Notes under the pieces: model-generated | Told to the model about the DNA's origin: nothing | Database searches by the model: none | Seen by the model: the letters and a program-made list of their open reading frames with translations, nothing else | Shown here: in pieces, positions 7,410 through 16,515 of the stretch | Layout of the letters: every line of letters begins with the position of its first letter | Position numbering within the stretch: the first letter of the stretch is position 1 | Program-made: the position numbers and the translations under genes | NCBI GenBank assembly: GCA_004193285.1 | Contig: SECP01000001.1 | Span: forward strand, 62,001-126,000 | Direction of reading: 5' to 3' | Source: Myxococcales bacterium | Lineage (GTDB): Bacteria > Myxococcota_A > Polyangia > Polyangiales > Polyangiaceae | Length of the DNA stretch: 64,000 nt

Positions 7410-9140
7410 ATGAGATCTTCTGTTTCAAAGAACGCTTGGCTCATGGTCGCGGCTTCCGGCGTCGTCTCGCTGTCGACGCTGACCGTGACTGCGCAGCCCG
7501 CTCCCGCCGCGCCGCCCGCCGCTCCCACTCCCGCCGCGCCTCCCGTGGCAAAACCAGCAGCGCCGCCCGCCCCCGCCGCGGCGCCCAAGGCCGCCGACAA
7601 GCCGCAAGAAGTCGCGCGAGGAGCCACGCCGCCGAAAGGCGAGACGGCCGCGCCCTCGGGTAATCCGCCCCGGCCGGGCGAGAACCCGCTGCCACCCAGC
7701 GGCCCGCCGGCTGCGGTTCCGGAGGCGCCCACGACCGCCGCGCCTGGCGCTGCCGTGGCCGCGCCTGCGGATGCGACCGCAACGGCTGCGCCGGTGGATC
7801 CGAACGCGCCCGTGGACCCCAATGCGGTGCCGCCGCCGGATCCGCAAAGCATCGCAGACGACCTGCAGGGCCTCCGTACGGACGTCGAGAACTTCAAGTT
7901 CCAGTGGCAACGCGAGCGCGACATCCACACCGCGATCACGACCCGTGCGCTCACGATCGGAGGCACCGTTCAGGCTCGGTTCGGCTTCTCGGACCAGGCG
8001 GTCTCCACGCCCGTCATTTATCGCCGCAAGACGAGCTTCGACGTGCCCCTGGCGGTGCTGAACTTCAACGGCAACCTGTACAAGGACTACGAGGACGGCC
8101 GCAATCTGAGCTATCAGCTGAGCTTCGGTGTTTCGCAGCAAACGAACACGAACAACAGCTTCCTCAACCTGTTGAACGCCGCCGTCACTTACTCGGTGCT
8201 TCCGACGACCAGCCCGGAGTACCCGACCCTCACCATCAGCGTGGGGCAGCAATTGCTCCCGTTCGGTCTGGAAGTGCCGGCCAGCGAAGAGCTCAAGCCG
8301 GTCATCCGCAATGCCCAGTTCACGCTCGCGCCGCGCGCAATCAATGGTGGCTACCCGTACATCAGCGGCCTGAACCTCGGTCGGCGTGACGTGGGCGCCA
8401 TCGTGCGCGGTGACCTGTTCGTCAATGTCGATTACGGATACAACTACCGGCAAGCGCTGATCGCTTACGCGATTGGCGTCGTGAACGGCGCCGGTCCGAA
8501 CACGCTAGACGAAAACAACAACAAGGACATCCTGGCGCGCGTCGCCTTCACGGTGCCGAGCGACTACAACTCGTGGCTACGCCAGATTACCCTTGGTGGT
8601 AGCGCTTACATTGGTAAGCAGAACTTGTACTCGTCGGACGCCGCACGCACCTTGCAGGGCAAGGGAGTGCGAAACCGTTTCGGCGGCGACATTTATTACA
8701 ACCACTGGCCCTTCGGGCTCACCTACGAGTACATCCGCGGTAAGGACGCCATCACGCCCGGCCCCGCGGAGAACCCCGGGCGCAAGAACGTGGAGAGCGA
8801 CTCGCACGTCGGCACCTTCTTCCTCAGCTTCGGCGAGCAGTTCGTGTCCGGCTTCAGGAACCAAGGCCGCTACGACGATTGGTGGCCCAAGACCTACCAG
8901 CCCTTCCTTCGCTACGACCGGCTCAACCCGGATCTGGACGCCAAGGGTGATAGGTCCGTCGTGAGCGAGGTGTTCACGGCCGGTCTCAACATATTCTTCG
9001 CAGAAACGACGAAGTTTCAGCTCAACTACAACCACATCAAGAATCGCTTCAACACCGACAAACCCGAGCCGAACCCGCGCGCGGTGGTCCAGAAGCGCGA
9101 GGCGAACGAAGTGCTCGCCCAGGTTCAGTTCGGCTTCTGA
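7410..9140 (+). CDS. Outer-membrane porin, phosphate-selective OprO/P type
   Basis: 576 aa. A signal peptide (residues 1-29, ending TVTAQ) is followed by a 110-residue Ala/Pro-rich linker, a short helical segment (QSIADDLQGLRTDVENFKFQ) and a beta-barrel of about 390 residues. The barrel has OprO/P hallmarks (VGQQLLPFGLEVPASEEL) and ends in the outer-membrane insertion signature VQFGF. It should let anionic sulfonates or sulfate esters across the outer membrane, ahead of the ABC importer encoded just downstream. After signal cleavage I count no Met and no Cys at all. The 188-bp gap before it may hold its own promoter, but I see no good operator copy there. Confidence 0.82.
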   Translation: MRSSVSKNAWLMVAASGVVSLSTLTVTAQPAPAAPPAAPTPAAPPVAKPAAPPAPAAAPKAADKPQEVARGATPPKGETAAPSGNPPRPGENPLPPSGPPAAVPEAPTTAAPGAAVAAPADATATAAPVDPNAPVDPNAVPPPDPQSIADDLQGLRTDVENFKFQWQRERDIHTAITTRALTIGGTVQARFGFSDQAVSTPVIYRRKTSFDVPLAVLNFNGNLYKDYEDGRNLSYQLSFGVSQQTNTNNSFLNLLNAAVTYSVLPTTSPEYPTLTISVGQQLLPFGLEVPASEELKPVIRNAQFTLAPRAINGGYPYISGLNLGRRDVGAIVRGDLFVNVDYGYNYRQALIAYAIGVVNGAGPNTLDENNNKDILARVAFTVPSDYNSWLRQITLGGSAYIGKQNLYSSDAARTLQGKGVRNRFGGDIYYNHWPFGLTYEYIRGKDAITPGPAENPGRKNVESDSHVGTFFLSFGEQFVSGFRNQGRYDDWWPKTYQPFLRYDRLNPDLDAKGDRSVVSEVFTAGLNIFFAETTKFQLNYNHIKNRFNTDKPEPNPRAVVQKREANEVLAQVQFGF

Positions 9141-9181
9141 GCGGGTTCGGGCGCAGGAACGTTTTCGAAAGTACTCCCAAC

Positions 9182-10057
9182 ATGTCCCAACTGGAAGCTC
9201 CGTTCGATATCGCATCCGGCGCTCGTGAAACGCCGACCTCACTGCAGCCCCCTGCCGTCACGGCTGCGAAACCGACGAAGGCACGGCCCTCGTTCGTCGG
9301 CTGGATCGTCCCTTCGATCCTGCTGATCACGTGGGCCGTCGCCTCGCACAAAGAGTGGGTGGCGCCGCAGATCCTGCCCGCCCCGGCGGCGGTAGGTCAG
9401 ACCTTGCTCGAGCAAGTGAAGTCGGGCGAGCTGTTCGTCAACTTCGCGATCAGTCTCGGCCGAGTCGCTGGCGGCTTTGCGCTAGGAGGCTTGATCGGAG
9501 TCGTGCTCGGCGTGGCGATGGGCCTTTCCCGGCGCGTCGAGCAGTACCTCTATCCGCTGTTCAACGCCATCAGCCAGGTGCCGGTGCTGGGCTGGCTGCC
9601 GCTGGCGATGATGGTCCTCGGTATCGGAGAGTCACTCAAGGTAGTGATCATCGCGCATGCGGCGCTCGTGCCCATTGCCATCAACACGCTCAAGGGTATT
9701 CGCAACGTGCCGGTCGCCTACTTGGACGTGGCGCGCTCCTTCAAGTTCTCGAGGCGTCAGCTGCTGCGCCAGGTAGTGTTCCCGGCGTCCGTGCCGTCGG
9801 TGTTCGTCGGCATCCGCTACGGGCTCACGCAGGCCTGGCTCTCCCTCGTCACGGTGGAGCTGCTGGCCTCCTCGGAGGGCCTCGGTTTTCTCATCGTCTG
9901 GGGGCGCCAATTGTTCCAGCTGGATTTGGTGCTCTCGGCGATCATCGTGGTTGGTGTCGTGGGGCTGGTCCTGGACAAGGGCATCGAAAAGCTCGAGTCG
10001 CGGCTACTGAAATGGAGGCCTACCGGCTCGTTCGGTTCGGAGGGGCAGGCGTCATGA
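9182..10057 (+). CDS. ABC importer permease, SsuC/TauC family
   Basis: 291 aa with a 35-residue polar N-terminal tail, then five to six membrane spans. It has the BPD_transp_1 pattern and a GLIGVVLGVAMGLSRRVEQYL segment typical of SsuC/TauC. The EAA-type coupling loop for the ATPase is near YLDVARSFKFSRRQLLRQVVFPASVPSVF. It overlaps the next permease gene by ATGA, indicating translational coupling and a heteromeric channel with 10054-10839. It follows the porin gene by 41 nt. Confidence 0.85.
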   Translation: MSQLEAPFDIASGARETPTSLQPPAVTAAKPTKARPSFVGWIVPSILLITWAVASHKEWVAPQILPAPAAVGQTLLEQVKSGELFVNFAISLGRVAGGFALGGLIGVVLGVAMGLSRRVEQYLYPLFNAISQVPVLGWLPLAMMVLGIGESLKVVIIAHAALVPIAINTLKGIRNVPVAYLDVARSFKFSRRQLLRQVVFPASVPSVFVGIRYGLTQAWLSLVTVELLASSEGLGFLIVWGRQLFQLDLVLSAIIVVGVVGLVLDKGIEKLESRLLKWRPTGSFGSEGQAS

Positions 10058-10839
10058 GCGCGCTCGCCATTTCCGACAAGTCCTTCGTGCCGAGGTGGCT
10101 GCGGGGCTGGGTCGTGCCGCTCGCGCTCCTGTTGGTTTGGGACTTGCTGACTCGCTTCAAGCTCGTCAACACGTTGCTGCTGGCGACACCCGCTTCCGTC
10201 CTGAAGGTGCTCGCGCAGCAGCTGAGGGAAGGGGAGTTGTTTCCCGCGCTGGCTGCAAGCTTGCAGCGGGACCTGACCGGCTTCGCCATCGGCTCCATCG
10301 GGGGCCTCGCGGTCGGCAGCGCGATGGGCCTGTCGCGGCTGGCGGACAAGCTGGTAGGGCCGACCTTTCACGCTGCCAAGCAGGTCGCCATCTTCGCGTG
10401 GATACCGCTCATCTCGGTGTGGTTCACCGGTGAGCCGGCGAAGATCGTGTTCATAGCGCTCTCCGCGTTTTACCCGGTGGTGCTCAACACGTTCGAAGGC
10501 ATCCGCAGCGTGGGCCGCGAGCACGTGGAAGTAGCACGCGTCTTCCGCTTCTCGCCCGTGCAGATCTTTCGCAAGGTGGTGCTCCCGGGAGCGTTGCCTT
10601 CGATCTTCTCGGGCTTGCACTTGGCCCTCGTCTATTCGTGGCTCGGCACGCTGGGCGCAGAGTACCTGCTCGCGCCGGGCCTGGGCATCGGTAACTTGAT
10701 GATTGACGGTCGGGAGCAGTTCAAGATGGATAAGGTGCTGCTCGGCGTGATCATCGCGGGCGCAATCGGCTACGGGCTGAACGCGCTCTCCACCCGCCTG
10801 GAAACCCGTTTGACGCGCTGGCGTGTCCGCGCCGCGTGA
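10054..10839 (+). CDS. ABC importer permease, SsuC/TauC family (second subunit)
   Basis: 261 aa, starting at the ATG of the ATGA overlap with the upstream permease. The longer ORF in the track (9331) only extends this frame through the first permease. It shows the same permease pattern, including HVEVARVFRFSPVQIFRKVVLPGALPSIFSG. Two different permease genes in a row imply a heterodimeric channel, unlike the single SsuC of E. coli. Confidence 0.85.
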   Translation: MSALAISDKSFVPRWLRGWVVPLALLLVWDLLTRFKLVNTLLLATPASVLKVLAQQLREGELFPALAASLQRDLTGFAIGSIGGLAVGSAMGLSRLADKLVGPTFHAAKQVAIFAWIPLISVWFTGEPAKIVFIALSAFYPVVLNTFEGIRSVGREHVEVARVFRFSPVQIFRKVVLPGALPSIFSGLHLALVYSWLGTLGAEYLLAPGLGIGNLMIDGREQFKMDKVLLGVIIAGAIGYGLNALSTRLETRLTRWRVRAA

Positions 10840-10850
10840 GAGGCACTACC

Positions 10851-11621
10851 ATGAGCACTTCCGCAGTCATCGATATTCAAAAGGTTCGCAAGCAGTTCAA
10901 GGTGAAAAACGAGGTCCTCCCGGTGTTGGAGGACCTGACGCTCACCATCCAACCGGGCGAGTTCCTCGCCATCGTCGGCTCGAGCGGTTGCGGTAAGTCC
11001 ACGTTGCTTCGCCTCCTCGTCGGGCTGGACCGCGACTACCAGGGTGAAATCAAGGTGGGCGGCAACGTGGTCACCGGCACGAGCTTGGACCGAGGCATCG
11101 TGTTCCAGGAGCACCGGCTTTTCCCCTGGCTCACGCTGGAGCAGAACGTCGGCCTGGGCCTCCAGAATTCGGACTGGCCCGAGGAGAAGAAGAAGCGAGC
11201 CATCGCCGAGCACATCGAGCTGGTGGGGCTCCGCGGCTTCGAGAGCGCCTACCCGCATCAGCTCTCGGGCGGCATGGCCCAGCGCGCCGCCATCGCCCGC
11301 GGCCTCGTGAACCAGCCGAGCATTCTGCTGCTGGACGAGCCCTTCGGCGCACTGGACGCGCTTACCCGCTCCCGCCTCCAGAGCGAGCTGCAGAATATCT
11401 GGCAGCGCGAAAAGATCACGATGGTCTTGGTCACCCACGACGTGGACGAAGCCGTGTACCTCGGGGACCGCGTGGTCGTGATGCAGCCACGCCCGGGGCG
11501 CATCAAGAAGGTTTTCCCGATCGACGTCGCGCACCCGCGTGACCGCGCCGACCCGGCGCTCAAGGCCTTGACCGAGCAGGTTCGCGCCCAAATCCTGGAC
11601 GGGGCCTCCGCCAAGAGCTGA
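10851..11621 (+). CDS. ABC importer ATPase, SsuB/TauB family
   Basis: 256 aa. Walker A GSSGCGKST (about 48-56), the Q-loop region IVFQEHRLFPWLT, signature LSGGMAQR, Walker [15 protein letters not shown] and switch His VTHDVDEA are all intact. GAGAGG 8 nt upstream supports the ATG at 10851. A GTG at 10836 overlapping the permease stop is the alternative start. It energises the two permeases encoded directly upstream. The binding protein for this importer is not adjacent; candidates are the several orphan receptors in the window. Confidence 0.87.
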   Translation: MSTSAVIDIQKVRKQFKVKNEVLPVLEDLTLTIQPGEFLAIVGSSGCGKSTLLRLLVGLDRDYQGEIKVGGNVVTGTSLDRGIVFQEHRLFPWLTLEQNVGLGLQNSDWPEEKKKRAIAEHIELVGLRGFESAYPHQLSGGMAQRAAIARGLVNQPSILLLDEPFGALDALTRSRLQSELQNIWQREKITMVLVTHDVDEAVYLGDRVVVMQPRPGRIKKVFPIDVAHPRDRADPALKALTEQVRAQILDGASAKS

Positions 11622-11623
11622 CT

Positions 11624-12457
11624 ATGGATACGCCTCAGCCTCAGCTGGCGGAGCTGCTTCGTCAGCGCTACGCCGGCGTCGTTCCCGGTCGGGTGGCGAG
11701 GGTCGGTGCGCCCGTCACCGAGCTTTTGCTCTCACACCGCTCGGTCCGGCAGTACAGCTCACGGGCTGCGCCGGAGGGGACGGTGGAGCTCTTGGTTGCG
11801 GCGGCCCAGTCAGCGGCCAGTTCGTCCAACCTCCAGCTGTGGAGCGTCGTCTCGGTGGAGGACGCCGAGCTTCGACGCAAGCTCTCCGTCGCTGCCAATA
11901 GCCAAGCGCACGTGAGAGACAGCGCGGTCTTCCTCGTTTGGCTCGCGGACTTGAATAGGGCCACCCGGCTCGCGCGGGCCCACGATATCGAGCCAGAGGG
12001 CCTGGATTACCTCGAGATGTTCCTGATGGCGAGCGTGGACGCGGCGCTCGCGGCGCAGAACGCGGTCGTGGCGGCCGAAGCGGCCGGGCTTAGCACGGTG
12101 TATATCGGCGCGCTGCGGAACCGGCCGGAAGAGGTGGCGGAGGTGCTCGCGCTACCGGAGGGCGTCTTCGCGCTGTTCGGGCTGTGCGTCGGGTACGCAG
12201 ATTCGGCATCAGCTGCGATCAAGCCGCGGCTACCGCAATCGGTCGTGCTCGGGCGCGACCGGTATCAACCGCTGAACGCGGAGCTCGTGCGCGAGTACGA
12301 CGAGCGCATGACCGCCTTTTACGGCGAGCAGCAGATGCAGGTTCCGGCCGGAGGTTGGTCGCTGCATTCGGCGCAGCGAGTGAAGAACGCGGCTTCTCTC
12401 AGCGGCAGGCACCGGCTGGTAGAAGCGCTGAAGGCGCGCGGCTTCGGCTTGCGCTGA
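11624..12457 (+). CDS. Nitroreductase-family NAD(P)H:flavin oxidoreductase (NfsA/Frp-like)
   Basis: 277 aa with the NfsA/Frp fold: LLSHRSVRQYSSRAAPEGTVE near the N-terminus (FMN phosphate contacts) and AAEAAGLSTVYIGALRNRPEEVAEVLALPEGVFALFGLCVGY in the core. It begins 2 nt after the ABC ATPase stop. In this setting it could supply reduced FMN to the luciferase-like monooxygenases, in parallel with SsuE. Direct reduction of a nitro compound or quinone is the alternative. Confidence 0.8.
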   Translation: MDTPQPQLAELLRQRYAGVVPGRVARVGAPVTELLLSHRSVRQYSSRAAPEGTVELLVAAAQSAASSSNLQLWSVVSVEDAELRRKLSVAANSQAHVRDSAVFLVWLADLNRATRLARAHDIEPEGLDYLEMFLMASVDAALAAQNAVVAAEAAGLSTVYIGALRNRPEEVAEVLALPEGVFALFGLCVGYADSASAAIKPRLPQSVVLGRDRYQPLNAELVREYDERMTAFYGEQQMQVPAGGWSLHSAQRVKNAASLSGRHRLVEALKARGFGLR

Positions 12458-12482
12458 GCTTTGAAACGAGCGGGAGAAGACG

Positions 12483-13520
12483 ATGAAGTACAATCGATTG
12501 GGTAACAGCGAGCTGCTCGTGTCCGAGATCTGTCTCGGCACGATGACCTTCGGTCAGCAAAACACGGCCCAAGACGCAGAGGAGCAGCTAGATCGCGCCC
12601 TGGAGGTCGGCATCAACTTCGTGGACGCGGCCGAAATGTACCCGGTGCCCGCGAAGCCAGAGACGCAAGGCTGCACGGAGGCGATCGTGGGAGACTGGCT
12701 CTCACGCCGCAACCGCGACCGCGTGATCGTCGCCACCAAGATCGCCGGCCAAGGCCGCCCGATCACCTGGCTACGTAACGGCTCTCTCGCCGTCAATCGA
12801 CAGAACGTGCGCACGGCAGTGGAGGCGAGCCTCAAGCGTCTGAAGACCGACTACATCGACCTTTATCAAATTCACTGGCCGGACCGCTACGTGCCGATGT
12901 TCGGCAAGACCGCGTACGAGCCTGACCAGGAGCGCACCGCCACCCCCATCGCCGAGCAGCTGTCCGCTTTCGCGGACGTCGCGCGCGAGGGGAAGATTCG
13001 CTACGTGGGTCTGAGCAACGAGACCGCGTGGGGCGTCAGCGAATTCACGCGTATCGCGTCGCAAGAGGGGCTGCCGCAGGTGGTGAGCATTCAGAACGCG
13101 TACAGCTTGCTGAATCGCACGTTCGACTCCGCGCTCGCGGAGGCTACGCGTCGGACGAACGTGAGTCTGCTCGCGTACAGCCCTCTCGCGTTCGGCGTCT
13201 TGACCGGTAAGCACCTGGGCGGCCTGGCCGCGGGCTCGCGCCTGGCGTTGTTCGATTCGTTCGGTCAGCGCTACGGGGGCGTCAACGTGGGGGCCGCTAC
13301 GCAGGCTTACGTCTCGCTCGCGCAAGAGTTGCAAATTTCGCCGGCCAAGCTCGCTTTGGCCTTCGTGCGCAGCCGCTGGTTCGTTGCGAGCACCATCATC
13401 GGTGCCACGACGCGCGCGCAGCTGGAGGAAAACCTCGCCAGCCTGGATGTCACGCTGGACTCCGCGGCGCTCGCTCGCATCGACGCGATCCACGCGCGCT
13501 ACCCGAGCCCCGCCCCTTGA
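12483..13520 (+). CDS. Aldo-keto reductase (Tas-like)
   Basis: 345 aa. The AKR catalytic set is visible: FVDAAEMY (Asp and Tyr), VATKIAG (Lys) and LYQIHWPD (His), with the C-terminal NADPH site at IIGATTRAQLEENL. This is one of five AKRs in the window. It probably reduces aldehydes or ketones released when monooxygenases split C-S bonds; that role is inferred from context. The MFS gene downstream overlaps its stop codon. Confidence 0.85.
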   Translation: MKYNRLGNSELLVSEICLGTMTFGQQNTAQDAEEQLDRALEVGINFVDAAEMYPVPAKPETQGCTEAIVGDWLSRRNRDRVIVATKIAGQGRPITWLRNGSLAVNRQNVRTAVEASLKRLKTDYIDLYQIHWPDRYVPMFGKTAYEPDQERTATPIAEQLSAFADVAREGKIRYVGLSNETAWGVSEFTRIASQEGLPQVVSIQNAYSLLNRTFDSALAEATRRTNVSLLAYSPLAFGVLTGKHLGGLAAGSRLALFDSFGQRYGGVNVGAATQAYVSLAQELQISPAKLALAFVRSRWFVASTIIGATTRAQLEENLASLDVTLDSAALARIDAIHARYPSPAP

Positions 13521-14803
13521 CCCTGAGCGGCTCTGCCGAGGCGACGCTCGGCCCGAGGGGGCCGTCTTCACCTTGGGAAGTGCCGGCCTTCCGGCACTAC
13601 TTGGCCGGCGTTGCTGCGGTCACGCTCGCGAACCAGCTGCAAGGCACCGTGGTTGCGTACCAGGTGTACGAGCTGACTCACAGCCCGCTCTCTTTGGGCA
13701 TCATCGGTTTGGCCGAGGCGCTGCCGTTCATCTCCCTCGCGCTCTTGGGCGGCTACTTTGCGGATCGGCACGACCGACGGCGCTTGTCGCTCGTCGTGCT
13801 GGTCGGCTCCACCGCTCTCTCCGTTGGCCTGCTGCTCCTGAGCGCCTTTCCGGGTCGATTGAGCACTAGCGGGCACGCAGCCGCCATTTACGCGCTGGTC
13901 GCCTTGCTCGGGGTTTGTCGGAGCTTTCTCCAGCCCGCGCGCGCGGCGCTCAATGCGGAGGTCCTCCCCGCCTCCCTGTACGCCAAGGCCATTGCGATTC
14001 GGACCAGCTCCTTCCAGCTCGCCATGGTCTCGGGACCCGCGCTCGGTGGTCTGCTCTATGCAGCCGTTGGCCCTCGCGGCGCGTACGCCACCGCCGCACT
14101 GCTGCTGGCGTTCGCCTGGCTACAGACCTACCTGATCCCCCGCGTTCGGAGCACGCCGTTCACCAGAACGGACAAGTCCTTCTGGGCCGGCATCCGGGAA
14201 GGGTTCACCTACTTGGCGGGCGACAAGCTCCTGCTCCCCGCGCTGCTCGTGGACCTGTTGGGCGTGCTGTTCGGCGGCGCCACGGCTCTGCTGCCGGTGT
14301 TCGCGAACGAGATCTTGCACGTGGGCTCGCAGGGGTTTGGCGTGCTGCGGGCCGCGCCTGCGGTGGGAGCGCTGTCCGCCTCGTTGCTGCTCGCCAGCCG
14401 TCCGCCGCTGCAAAAGGCGGGCAAGACGCTACTCTGGGCCGTCGCCGGCTTCGGCATCTTGACCATCGCCTTTGGTTTGTCCCGAACGTTCTCGCTTTCG
14501 GTCGCGCTCCTCGCCGGCGCGGGCGCGTGCGATATGATCAGCGTCGTGGTGCGGAGCACCCTGCTTCAGCTGCGCGTTCCGGGCTACCTGCTTGGCCGCA
14601 TCGCCGCCATCAACCAGATCTTCATTGGCTCTTCGAATGAGATCGGCGCGTTCGAATCCGGCGTCGCGGCGCGGCTACTTGGCACCGTGTCCGCGGTCGT
14701 GCTCGGCGGCGGGGTGACGATCGTGGTTGCTGCCACAGCCGCAATCCGCGCTCCTGCATTGCGAGATCTCGGCGCGCTGGACCAGTTCACGACCAAAAGC
14801 TGA
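13517..14803 (+). CDS. MFS transporter (EntS-like)
   Basis: 428 aa with about 12 membrane spans and MFS motif A as GGYFADRHDRRRL. The start is a TTG overlapping the previous TGA (TTGA), suggesting coupling to the aldo-keto reductase gene. Overall the sequence is closest to the EntS/MFS_3 group of exporters. It may expel the carbon skeleton or toxic by-products of desulfurisation; the direction of transport cannot be read from sequence. Confidence 0.78.
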   Translation: MTLSGSAEATLGPRGPSSPWEVPAFRHYLAGVAAVTLANQLQGTVVAYQVYELTHSPLSLGIIGLAEALPFISLALLGGYFADRHDRRRLSLVVLVGSTALSVGLLLLSAFPGRLSTSGHAAAIYALVALLGVCRSFLQPARAALNAEVLPASLYAKAIAIRTSSFQLAMVSGPALGGLLYAAVGPRGAYATAALLLAFAWLQTYLIPRVRSTPFTRTDKSFWAGIREGFTYLAGDKLLLPALLVDLLGVLFGGATALLPVFANEILHVGSQGFGVLRAAPAVGALSASLLLASRPPLQKAGKTLLWAVAGFGILTIAFGLSRTFSLSVALLAGAGACDMISVVVRSTLLQLRVPGYLLGRIAAINQIFIGSSNEIGAFESGVAARLLGTVSAVVLGGGVTIVVAATAAIRAPALRDLGALDQFTTKS

Positions 14804-14829
14804 ACGATCGGCTAGACAGTGGACGCGCC

Positions 14830-14845
14830 GTCTCATATGTTGGAC
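14830..14845. promoter_or_regulatory. Operator candidate 4 (GTCTCATATGTTGGAC)
   Basis: A motif copy 21 nt before the ATG of the AtsK-like gene, with a left half GTCT and right half GGAC. It shows that the dioxygenase has its own regulated promoter. Confidence 0.6.
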
Positions 14846-14866
14846 AGCACAACAAGGGAGACGACG

Positions 14867-15799
14867 ATGAGTGACTCGATTGAGATCGTGCCCGTGGCGG
14901 GCCGTATCGGAGCGGAAATCCGCGGCGTTCGCCTGTCCGCTGACCTCGGAACTGGCGTGCGCAGCCAGATTCGCGAGGCCTGGTTGAAGTACAAGGTGCT
15001 GTTCTTCCGCAACCAGCAGCACCTAGACGAGGCTCAGCAAGAGTCGCTCACCACGCTCTTCGGCGCTCCGCCGGTTGGGCACCCCACCGTACCCTCCATC
15101 CACGGCACCAACTACATCACGGAGCTGGACTCGCGTCACGGCGGCCGGGCCAACTCCTGGCACACGGACGTCACGTTCGTAGACGCCTACCCCCGAGCTT
15201 CCATCTTGCGTGCGCTCGTCGTGCCGACCGCGGGGGGAGACACGGTGTGGGCGAACACGGTGGCTGCGTACCAAGAGCTGGCGCCGGAGCTGCGCGAGCT
15301 CGCGGACAAGCTGTGGGCGCTTCACACGAACGAGTACGACTACCAGGCTCGTCGTACGAAGGCTACCGCGGAAGACCTCAAGTACTACGAGGAAGTGTTC
15401 ACTTCCACCGTGTACGAGACCGAGCACCCCGTCGTGCGAGTTCACCCGGAAACGGGCGAGCGGTCGCTCCTCCTCGGCCACTTCGTGAAGAAGCTCATCG
15501 GCCTGTCCTCGCACGACTCGCAGCACTTGTTCGGGGTCTTCCAGGAGCACATCACGCGCCTCGAAAACACCGTTCGCTGGCGCTGGGCGGTGGGAGACGT
15601 GGCGGTCTGGGACAACCGCGCTACCCAGCACTACGCGATCAACGACTACGGGGACCAGCACCGTCTGGTGCGCCGCGTAACCGTGGACGGGGACGTGCCG
15701 GTCGGCGTGGACGGCCGCCGCAGCGTGACACGCAAGCGCACTCCCAAGCAGCGCCTTGAGCGCGTCGCGGCTCGCCCTGAGGTCGTCGCCGCCGAGTAA
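14867..15799 (+). CDS. atsK: Fe(II)/2-oxoglutarate-dependent alkyl sulfate-ester dioxygenase, AtsK/TauD family
   Basis: 310 aa. It splits sulfate esters (or taurine-like sulfonates) with 2-oxoglutarate and O2, releasing an aldehyde and sulfate or sulfite. The iron ligands are visible: HTDVTF (His-x-Asp) near residue 95 and TQHYAINDY for the distal His, with RLVRRVT carrying the 2-oxoglutarate Arg. Segments PVAGRIGAEIRGV and ANSWHTDVTF...YPRASILR resemble AtsK of Pseudomonas more than TauD of E. coli. The start is set by GGGAG 7 nt upstream; the longer ORF crosses the operator. It has no Cys and only the initiator Met. Confidence 0.85.
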   Translation: MSDSIEIVPVAGRIGAEIRGVRLSADLGTGVRSQIREAWLKYKVLFFRNQQHLDEAQQESLTTLFGAPPVGHPTVPSIHGTNYITELDSRHGGRANSWHTDVTFVDAYPRASILRALVVPTAGGDTVWANTVAAYQELAPELRELADKLWALHTNEYDYQARRTKATAEDLKYYEEVFTSTVYETEHPVVRVHPETGERSLLLGHFVKKLIGLSSHDSQHLFGVFQEHITRLENTVRWRWAVGDVAVWDNRATQHYAINDYGDQHRLVRRVTVDGDVPVGVDGRRSVTRKRTPKQRLERVAARPEVVAAE

Positions 15800-15830
15800 G
15801 CGGCGCGCGCAATTAGGAAAATATCGGAAT

Positions 15831-16442
15831 ATGCCCAAGCTTTACTACACCCCCGGAGCCTGCTCCCTCTCTCCTCACATCGCCCTTCGCGAGGCGGACC
15901 TTCCCTTCGAGCTCGTCCAGGTGGACCTCGCGGAGAAGAAGCTCAAAAATGGCGACAGCTTCTTGTCCGTCAACCCCAAGGGTTATGTGCCGGCGCTGGT
16001 GTTGGACAACGGGCAGCTCCTGACGGAGGGCGCGATCATCGTTCAGTGGATCGCCGACCAAAAGCCGGAGCGCAACCTGGCGCCGCGGCAATCCACGCCG
16101 GAGCGCTACAAGCTGCAGGAATGGCTGCACTTCATCGCGACCGAGCTGCACAAGGGCTTTGGTCCTATCAACAACCCGAAGACCAACGACGAGGCAAAGC
16201 AGTTCTTCAAGAACCGCTTGCTGTCGCGCTTCGAGTTTTTGAACCGCAGTCTGGAGGGCCGCAAGTACCTCGTCGGTGACACCTTCACCGTCGCCGACGG
16301 GTACGCGTACTACACGCTCCGCAACCTGCGAAAGCTGGACGCGAGCGTGATCGAGAAGTCGCCGGACCTCAAGGCCTACTTCGAGCGCCTGGGCGAGCGG
16401 TCCGGCGTCCGCGCCGCGCTTCAAGCCGAGGGCCTGTCTTAA
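15831..16442 (+). CDS. Glutathione S-transferase, beta class
   Basis: 203 aa. The N-terminal thioredoxin fold starts YYTPGACSLSPHIALREA, with the beta-class Cys at residue 11, and the cis-Pro region is KGYVPALVLDNG. The C-terminal helical domain contains SRFEFLNRSLEGRKYLVGDTFTVADGY. The catalytic Cys is the only Cys in the protein, and the initiator is the only Met. It lies 31 nt after atsK and probably detoxifies or de-thiolates organosulfur intermediates. Confidence 0.85.
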   Translation: MPKLYYTPGACSLSPHIALREADLPFELVQVDLAEKKLKNGDSFLSVNPKGYVPALVLDNGQLLTEGAIIVQWIADQKPERNLAPRQSTPERYKLQEWLHFIATELHKGFGPINNPKTNDEAKQFFKNRLLSRFEFLNRSLEGRKYLVGDTFTVADGYAYYTLRNLRKLDASVIEKSPDLKAYFERLGERSGVRAALQAEGLS

Positions 16443-16445
16443 GGC

Positions 16446-16473
16446 CGACCGCCCGTCGTGGGGAGGGCGGCCG
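16446..16473 (+). terminator. Stem-loop after the GST gene
   Basis: A CCGCCC/GGGCGG stem (16449-16454 with 16465-16470), extended outward by GGCC on both sides across a small bulge, starts a few bases after the GST stop. There is no U-tract, so termination is only suggested. Confidence 0.4.
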
Positions 16474-16515
16474 CGCCCGCCCCGCGCCGGGACCGAGCTC
16501 GAAAGGAGCCAGTCG

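Noticed and set aside
7500-7830. Ala/Pro-rich repeats in the porin gene, considered as a tandem repeat array.
   Set aside because: They are low-complexity linker codons (GCC/CCC) without a fixed repeat unit.
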